Assembly: GCA_029532415.1 (NCBI GenBank)
Contig: JAQOTA010000036.1
Span: forward strand, 289,293-353,292
Reading direction: 5' to 3'
From: Marasmius tenuissimus
Taxonomy: Eukaryota > Basidiomycota > Agaricomycetes > Agaricales > Marasmiaceae
DNA: 64,000 nucleotides
Under the pieces are notes generated by a model. That model did not search any database. It was not told where the DNA came from and saw nothing but the letters and a program-made list of their open reading frames with translations. A program made the position numbers and the translations under genes. This document shows positions 56,324 through 64,000 of the stretch, piece by piece. Position 1 is the first letter of the stretch, and every line of letters begins with the position of its first letter.

Positions 56324-57944
56324 GATGAGAATGAGGCTGGCGCAATTTCAGGATACTGACTTGATATAATATAGTCATCGTTCTTTCTGGATGAGGGAAT
56401 CCGAACGAGAATTCGGAAGGAAAATTGTTTCCATCGGAACTCAGTGCAAGATTCGGTATCTAATAATGGGCCCGGTGGAAGTTGATTGGTGGTATTCAAT
56501 CCTATCAAATAACCAGATGTCTCTTTGTATAATGTACCAGATCTGTGATCCCTCTTCCGCGCCAAATTGAAGATGCACCAGACCGAAGTTGAACGCACGA
56601 GAATGAAGTTGAGCCCATCAAGGAGGTTGAACGCGTCAGATTGAGATCAAACCCGCCAAATTGAGATCGGACATCGCCGGACCAGGTTGTCAAACGTCTG
56701 ATTTGGAGGTCGTAAGTACGAGAGGAGAGAATCGCTTCAGATGGTCCCAAATCATGAGTGGGCTGTTCTCGGGAACGCCTTTGTAACACGAACCTAATAG
56801 CAGCTGAATTTGGGTCCTCGTTATTTTGATGGTTCAGTCTGTTTTAGTCACCAGAGAATACCAGTCACCTACGGATGCACGGGCCTGAATAATCCTAGTA
56901 TCTATCGCTGATCGGTAATGCAGCGGTCGAGTTCCACCAGCCCGACGGCTGTACTTGTTCCAAATGCTCAACTCAGCCATGTCTGACCCCGTGTTACCAA
57001 GCCCTCGGTCCAACCTTTCCCCAGAAGTTGAAACTTAAAGTGTCGAGCGACTGAATGTAACTGACAAGCATGAGTTGTATTACGCAAGGAGAGAACCAAG
57101 AACATACCACCTGTTGTGTACAGCTCAGCTTGGGTAGGGGTTCTTTGGCGCTCGGCCGTGCGATATGACACATATACCTTTCTAAGATGTGTTGAGTGCG
57201 AGGGGGGGCTGCATAAAGACAGAAGGCGTACTGCACCCTACGCACTCGATGTCGAGCACTGTGACGATCACTGCCGATGCCGATGCTAGGTTACAGGTGT
57301 TGATCGAGGTTCAACGTTCATGCTTTCTAGTCATCAAGATGAAGCCATTAGAGACATCTTGAAACACAGAAACGCGTCACTGAGTTTGCAATGGATGAAA
57401 GATTGAGTGTACTACGCACCCAGCTGGAGTCCCAGAAGCACCCATCTAACCGTCGTGGCGTAGCATTTTGAACCTGCGCTGCGATGTTTTGCACGCTCAG
57501 CGATAGCCGTGCTGGAGAGACGAAGGTGGTATGGGCGGTCGGGAGGGCGCGGTGGTGTGGTGCAAGAGAGGAACAGTGGGAGCTCGAAGATAGCGCCAAA
57601 TGCTCGTCAACAAAGCGCACGGACCAGACCATGCCGAGGACTCGAAGTTCCAGTTCGCCTCAACCGTTCCGAAATACTTCGAGTTTACCAAGTTCAAGCC
57701 CTGCAGTTGGGAGCAAGGTGATCAGCGCGTATGATGGACTTTTTGCATTATTCAACGTCCTCAAACGTCAGAATTTCTCCTCAAGATCAGTTTTGGCCCC
57801 AAAAATGTCCGGTATGATCCACGGACATCGCGTTCGGGGGAGCTACTATTTACTCACCGGCAACAGAATCGCGGGTGATATACCGTGACTACTTAATAGC
57901 CAGTGTCGGGTTCGAGATGCTTCCAACTTTCTTCTCCCCCCAGT
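56324..57944. other. 1.6-kb gap between the divergent P450 and BBE paralogue 2
   Basis: Divergent intergenic region. Short frames only. Around 56580-56680 there are loose repeats of GTTGA(A/G)xxC(A/G) and CAAATTGAGATC. Just before 57945 the sequence TCCAACTTTCTTCTCCCCCCAG repeats almost exactly the bases upstream of paralogue 1 (shown here split as TCCAACTTTC and TTCTCCCCCCAG). No recognisable gene. Confidence 0.5.
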
Positions 57945-59664
57945 ATGTTGTCCCTGGTCAGCCTGAGACTCCTGTTGTTGTTGGTACCTGTCTACCTCGG
58001 GGTGTCAGCTCAAGATCAACCTCAGTCTGTCTTCGTTGAATCAAGCGTGGGATCTCGATGTGTAAGTGTTGTGTTCATTCCAATATGCCTTCGGTGACTG
58101 ATGTGGAACCCTAAAGTGCGATGCTCTCCTAGACAAGCTACCATCTCTAGTTTTTGCACGCGGCACTCCAGAGTACGATCTTCGTCAGGCGACGTATTAC
58201 TCTCTCCAACAGCAGGAGCTGTCACCAATATGCACAGTCCGACCTAACTCTGCCTCGGACGTTTCGAGTGTGGTGAAGATTGCTAAGGCTAACCAATGTC
58301 CATTTGCTGTGGCTTCTGGTGGCCACATGTCGTGGAAGGGCTCATCCAACATCGACGGAGGATTCGTCATTGATCTCAGAGGGATGACCCAGATCGACAT
58401 CTCGGTCGAGGACCAGGCAGTTAAGTTGGGTCCCGGTTCGCTTTGGCAAGAGGTATACAAGGTGATGGCACCATATAACGTGTCGACTGCTGGTGGCAGG
58501 ATCAATGCTGTCGGCGTCGGTGGTTTCCTTTTGGGTGGTGAGTCCTTGTCCCCTCGTATTCTCCTGTCTTCTCTCTTATCCCAATGTAAAGGCGGGATTG
58601 CCTTTGGGTCTGTCGACACGGGTTTTGGTGGAGACAGCGTGTTTAACTACGAGGTTGTCCTCTCGGACGGACGCATAGTTGACGCGAACAAGGACACGAA
58701 CCCGGACCTCTTTTGGGCACTGAAGCTTGCCGGCACCAACTACGGTATCGTCACTCGGTTCGACATGCGCACTTTTCATTCTCCTTCAATCTGGGGAGCG
58801 GTGTCCGTTTACCCCTTTACCAATCCAACCTCCTCAGAGCTCCTTACCAACTTTGCACAATATGTTCACAACGAGCAGAACCGGAAAGATTTCAAAGCTG
58901 TCGTTTTCAATTACAACAATGGGATGGATCTTACCATGTCCGTTCAAGTCAATCTCGATTCGGCTCCTCTTGATAACATGACATCCGCCTCACCTATAAT
59001 GCACTTGGAAAAAGTGGGCACCACTCATGACGTTGTAGACGAGGTGATCGCACACGCACTCGAATCCACTGCTCGGACAACCTGGTTCACGTTCACAACA
59101 AAAGTCGCGCCAGACTTTTTTATGGACATGCATGGAATCGCGCAATCACTCTTCGAGCCTCTGAAGGACAGGGAAGGCCTCACGACAACTTTGAGTTTCC
59201 AGTCATTCCAGAAGAGTTACATCGAAGGAGCAGCTCACAGCCCGATCTACAACGTTCTGAAGCAGTCAAACGACGATCTCATCTGTGAGTGTCCCACCTT
59301 AGTATTTCTGTCCATTCTGTACCGTTAACCGGCGACTCTCTATTGTGATTTAGGTATCCTTATTCTGGTCACTTGGACGGACCCTGCTGATGAACCCGCT
59401 ATCAAAGAAGCCACCAATACCCTTGGCGCTTGGGGTGAGGCCGAGGCTCGCAGGCGCGGCTTGCTGAATGACTTCGTCTATCTCAACTACGCGAATGGAG
59501 GGCAGCGTGTGTACGAGCGATCGGTCACACCCGAGGACTTGGATAAGATGCGGGAGATCCAGAAAAAGTACGACCCATCTGCAACTTTTGAGAACTTGTG
59601 GAGGGGTGGATACAAGTTGCCAAAGAAGGGTTCGAATAGGGCAACGGGACACGACGAGTTGTGA
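57945..59664 (+). CDS. Secreted BBE-like FAD-linked oxidase (paralogue 2)
   Basis: Paralogue of the 48556-50214 gene with the same exon layout. The ATG at 57945 gives a signal peptide (MLSLVSLRLLLLLVPVYLG). Exon 1 ends after SRC at 58061 (intron 58062-58116) and the next exon starts CDALLDKL. It contains KIAKANQCPFAVASGGHMSW with the FAD-linking His, GPGSLWQEVYKVM, and INAVGVGGFLLGG split by an intron at about 58540-58591 that is itself open in frame. The intron after DDLI joins to CILILVTWTDPADEP. The C-terminus has FVYLNYANGGQRVYERS and LWRGGYKLPKKGSNRATG; stop at 59662-59664. Compared with paralogue 1 it has a longer C-tail and a VFVESS insertion after the signal peptide. The reaction is presumably oxidation of an alcohol, sugar or secondary metabolite with release of hydrogen peroxide (family knowledge). 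Confidence 0.92.
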
Positions 59665-61902
<2,238 letters not shown>

Positions 61903-62599
61903 ATAGTGTGTAGATCATTCTCTAGACTCACAGTACTGTACAAGTTCGAACTGAGGTTTTCTGGAGCGGGCGCTTTGTGAGCGCTTCACCCTGAACCACG
62001 GGAACAGAGGCTTACGCCAGAGCTTGCCCAACTCCTGCGATCCGATTCCTTTCTTCTTTCCGGACTCCCTCCTTCGTTCTGCCAGATTTGAGTTTTCATC
62101 TGCGGCTTCAATGTCAGTTTCTCCTTCACATGAAACCGGATCGGCTCAATCTCAAGCTGGAAGTAAATGTTTCCTAGATTTAAGTCTCAAGCATACTTAT
62201 TACTCTCCAACTTTCCGAGGTCCCGCTGCGTGGTTCCCGCATCGGATGCAAACGTTCCTGAATTCTGTCACGACGGACCCTTGATAGAGTCAAAGGTTGA
62301 AGAAGCTGTTCCCATCATCTCTGCTTCCCCTCACTCGGGATTCCAATGGAATTCCACTGTCTGTACTCTGAACTCAGTCGAGCTGCCTCCGCATAAGACC
62401 CGAATGTTCTGATTTACGTCGCATCAAAATTCTCGCATCTGATCGCTCGATCTATCATGAGAGCAGTGCAGGCAAGGAGATGTGACGAGAATTCCACAGG
62501 TATGATCCTGTTCTGCTTTATAAACTTATCAATTAGCCAGAAACTCAACCCTGCAGCGGATCCTCCTGGCTTCACTTGTTGTCTCGCCTCAGTCTGAAT
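61903..62599. promoter_or_regulatory. Intergenic region before the second P450
   Basis: About 700 bases with only short frames on both strands. Probably the monooxygenase 3' UTR and the P450 promoter. Confidence 0.5.
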
Positions 62600-64000
62600 A
62601 TGTGTAAGTTTTTCCATTGAGTTTCTCCCTCGAGAAAGAGACCACTTTGACAGCTCCTTTCTCCTGCAACCAGACAATATCCTGGAGGCGAATGGCATCA
62701 AGTCACTCTTGATACTCTTGATTCCGTTGTTTGCTGTCCTCGTTGCGCACTATCGTCGTACTCGTCTGTTACCTCCCGGACCGAAGGGTCTTCCCATCTT
62801 AGGCAACATTCATGGTGTGCAACCGGAAAACGGCGAACCGCCCTGGATCACATACTTGAACTTGTCACGAATCTACGGCGATATATTCACCTACAATGTT
62901 CTTGGCCATCGCACGATAGTCCTGAGCTCATACGAAGCAATCACGGAGCTTCTGGAGCGGAGGTCTCACAACTACTCTGACAGACCAGGTAAGCGATATA
63001 TTGGCTGGGTGCTCCAGTATGATTTCCTCCGTGATCTAATACCTTCTTTGCATAGACATGCCGATGTTCATGGATCTCATGAGGTTTGATCTCACGTCTC
63101 GACACGAATTATGGTGACTGACGTGCCCATTTTAACGGCCTTCAGGTGGAGCTGGGATTTCGCCTGTACGTGTATTTCCCCGTTTCGTATGGAGAAAGAC
63201 TCGTTTCTCACATGATGCTGTAGTCATGAGAGATAACGATTGGTGGAGGTACGCTCAAAACTATGATTTCGCCTCACCTTGAGCGTCAGATTGAGTTTCT
63301 GACGATGTGTAGATTGCATCGGAAGACATTCCATCAGTTTTTCCAGCCTCGGGTTATGCCAGAATACTACGACATCCAAAGGGCGAGAACAGCATCATTA
63401 GTACAGAAGCTAGCGACTTCACCGAAAGATTTATTCCAGCATATCAGGACGTGAGTCTCATCGCCCGCCTCGTCAACACATTGCATAACGGCGTTTTCAC
63501 GTTTAAATTAGCCATTCTGGGGGAATAATCCTTGAGATCGTTTATGGTTATCAAATTCAAGACGAGAATGACCTTTACGTTCAGTTGGCCGACGACGCAG
63601 TGTTGGGAATGAGGGAATCGTTCATTCATGGAGCGTTTTTAGTCGACTATTTTCCTATGCTCAAACATGTTCCGGGTGAGATTCTCCCTTCCGTCACCGC
63701 TGCGTTCATTTGAACTCAACGGTGTGTTCTTCATCAAGCGTGGTTCCCGGGCGCAAGTTTTAGGATCAAGGCCGAATTGTGGGCTCAGGACACAGATAAA
63801 CTGTTGGAACTTCCGTGGACGCTTCTGAAACAATCGATGGTCAGCGCTCGTCATTTTGCGGTTCGCTGGTCAAAGGCTCACGTCCTATCAGGAAGAAGGA
63901 ACCGCTGCCCCGTGCTTTTCTACGAAACATATGGAAAATTTCAACGTATCGCCCAATTCAGCTGAAACATCAGTCATGGAGGAAGTGATCAAGAACTGCG
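62600..64000 (+). CDS. Cytochrome P450, N-terminal half, cut by the right edge
   Basis: The second P450 continues beyond the window. The readable protein begins ILEANGIKSLLILLIPLFAV (membrane anchor), then RLLPPGPKGLPILGNIHG (proline hinge), and SYEAITELLERRSHNYSDRP. Introns of 40-70 nt follow and join DMPMFMDLMRWSWDFAFMRDN pieces to WWRLHRKTFHQFFQP (C-helix WxxxR/K). Next come GIILEIVYGYQI, HGAFLVDYFPMLKHVPAWFPG, KAELWAQDTDKLLELP, and EEGTAAPCFSTK to the window end. There is no in-frame ATG before the anchor. ATG at 62600 followed by T and GTAAGT, spliced over 62604-62673 to ACAATATCCTGG, gives MYNILEANG in frame, so the first exon may be only 4 nt. I-helix, ExxR and heme loop lie outside. 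Confidence 0.85.

Noticed and set aside
56505..56789. Minus-strand 94-codon frame with repeated SQFGGFDLN/LRSGASSIW-like text
   Set aside because: The apparent repeats are loose, and no splice partners or family are visible; treated as intergenic.

Overview
This 64 kb window is nuclear DNA from a filamentous basidiomycete, most likely an agaricomycete. The genes are split by many introns of about 50-60 bases with GT(A/G)...AG ends. There are two members of the seven-transmembrane families expanded in mushrooms, a fungal group X hybrid histidine kinase, several P450s and a Copia retrotransposon. There are no operons or bacterial signals. Gene models were built by hand from the sequence by joining open frames at plausible splice sites. 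Where only frames and family knowledge were available, this is stated.

Left part (1-34.9 kb), mainly housekeeping genes. A Pho85/CDK5-type kinase (344-1798, +) lies tail to tail with a very large group X hybrid histidine kinase (2156-12138, -). A TIR-flanked, MITE-like element follows (12518-12809). Then come the mRNA export/splicing helicase Sub2/UAP56 (12967-15009, -), divergent from the CCA-adding tRNA nucleotidyltransferase (15384-17595, +); an HMG-box transcription factor (17857-19307, -); a 54-residue protein containing a 9-nt microexon (19806-20095, -); the ribosome-biogenesis helicase Rok1 (20286-22478, -); a small membrane protein with a disturbed frame (22708-23187, +); chorismate synthase (24523-26085, +); a Snf2/Sth1 chromatin-remodelling ATPase (26646-31606, +); and a membrane-anchored alpha/beta hydrolase with a long insertion (32390-34886, +).

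Middle (35.2-41.6 kb): one complete Ty1/Copia retrotransposon on the minus strand. It has two 321-bp LTRs that look identical, a 5-bp target duplication (TCATG), a single open 1802-codon Gag-Pol frame and a Copia-style primer site matching the anticodon region of initiator tRNA-Met. It appears very young.

Right part (42-64 kb), accessory. A 7TM protein (42328-43485, +), an MFS transporter of the Dal5/Tna1 type (43956-46629, -), two secreted BBE-like FAD oxidases that are close paralogues in inverted orientation (48556-50214, - and 57945-59664, +), a DUF6534-type 7TM protein (50807-52563, -), a P450 (54061-56323, -), a Baeyer-Villiger/FMO-type monooxygenase (60091-61902, +) and a second P450 cut by the right edge (62600-64000, +). 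This looks like a candidate oxidative secondary-metabolite or catabolic cluster. No backbone synthase is visible, so if there is one it must lie beyond the right edge.

Notable sequence-level points are several GC-AG introns, extremely small exons (4, 9, 13 and 15 nt), a kinase-like domain in the histidine kinase with HRE and HFG in place of HRD and DFG, and the MITE. I found no CRISPR array, rRNA or tRNA gene.
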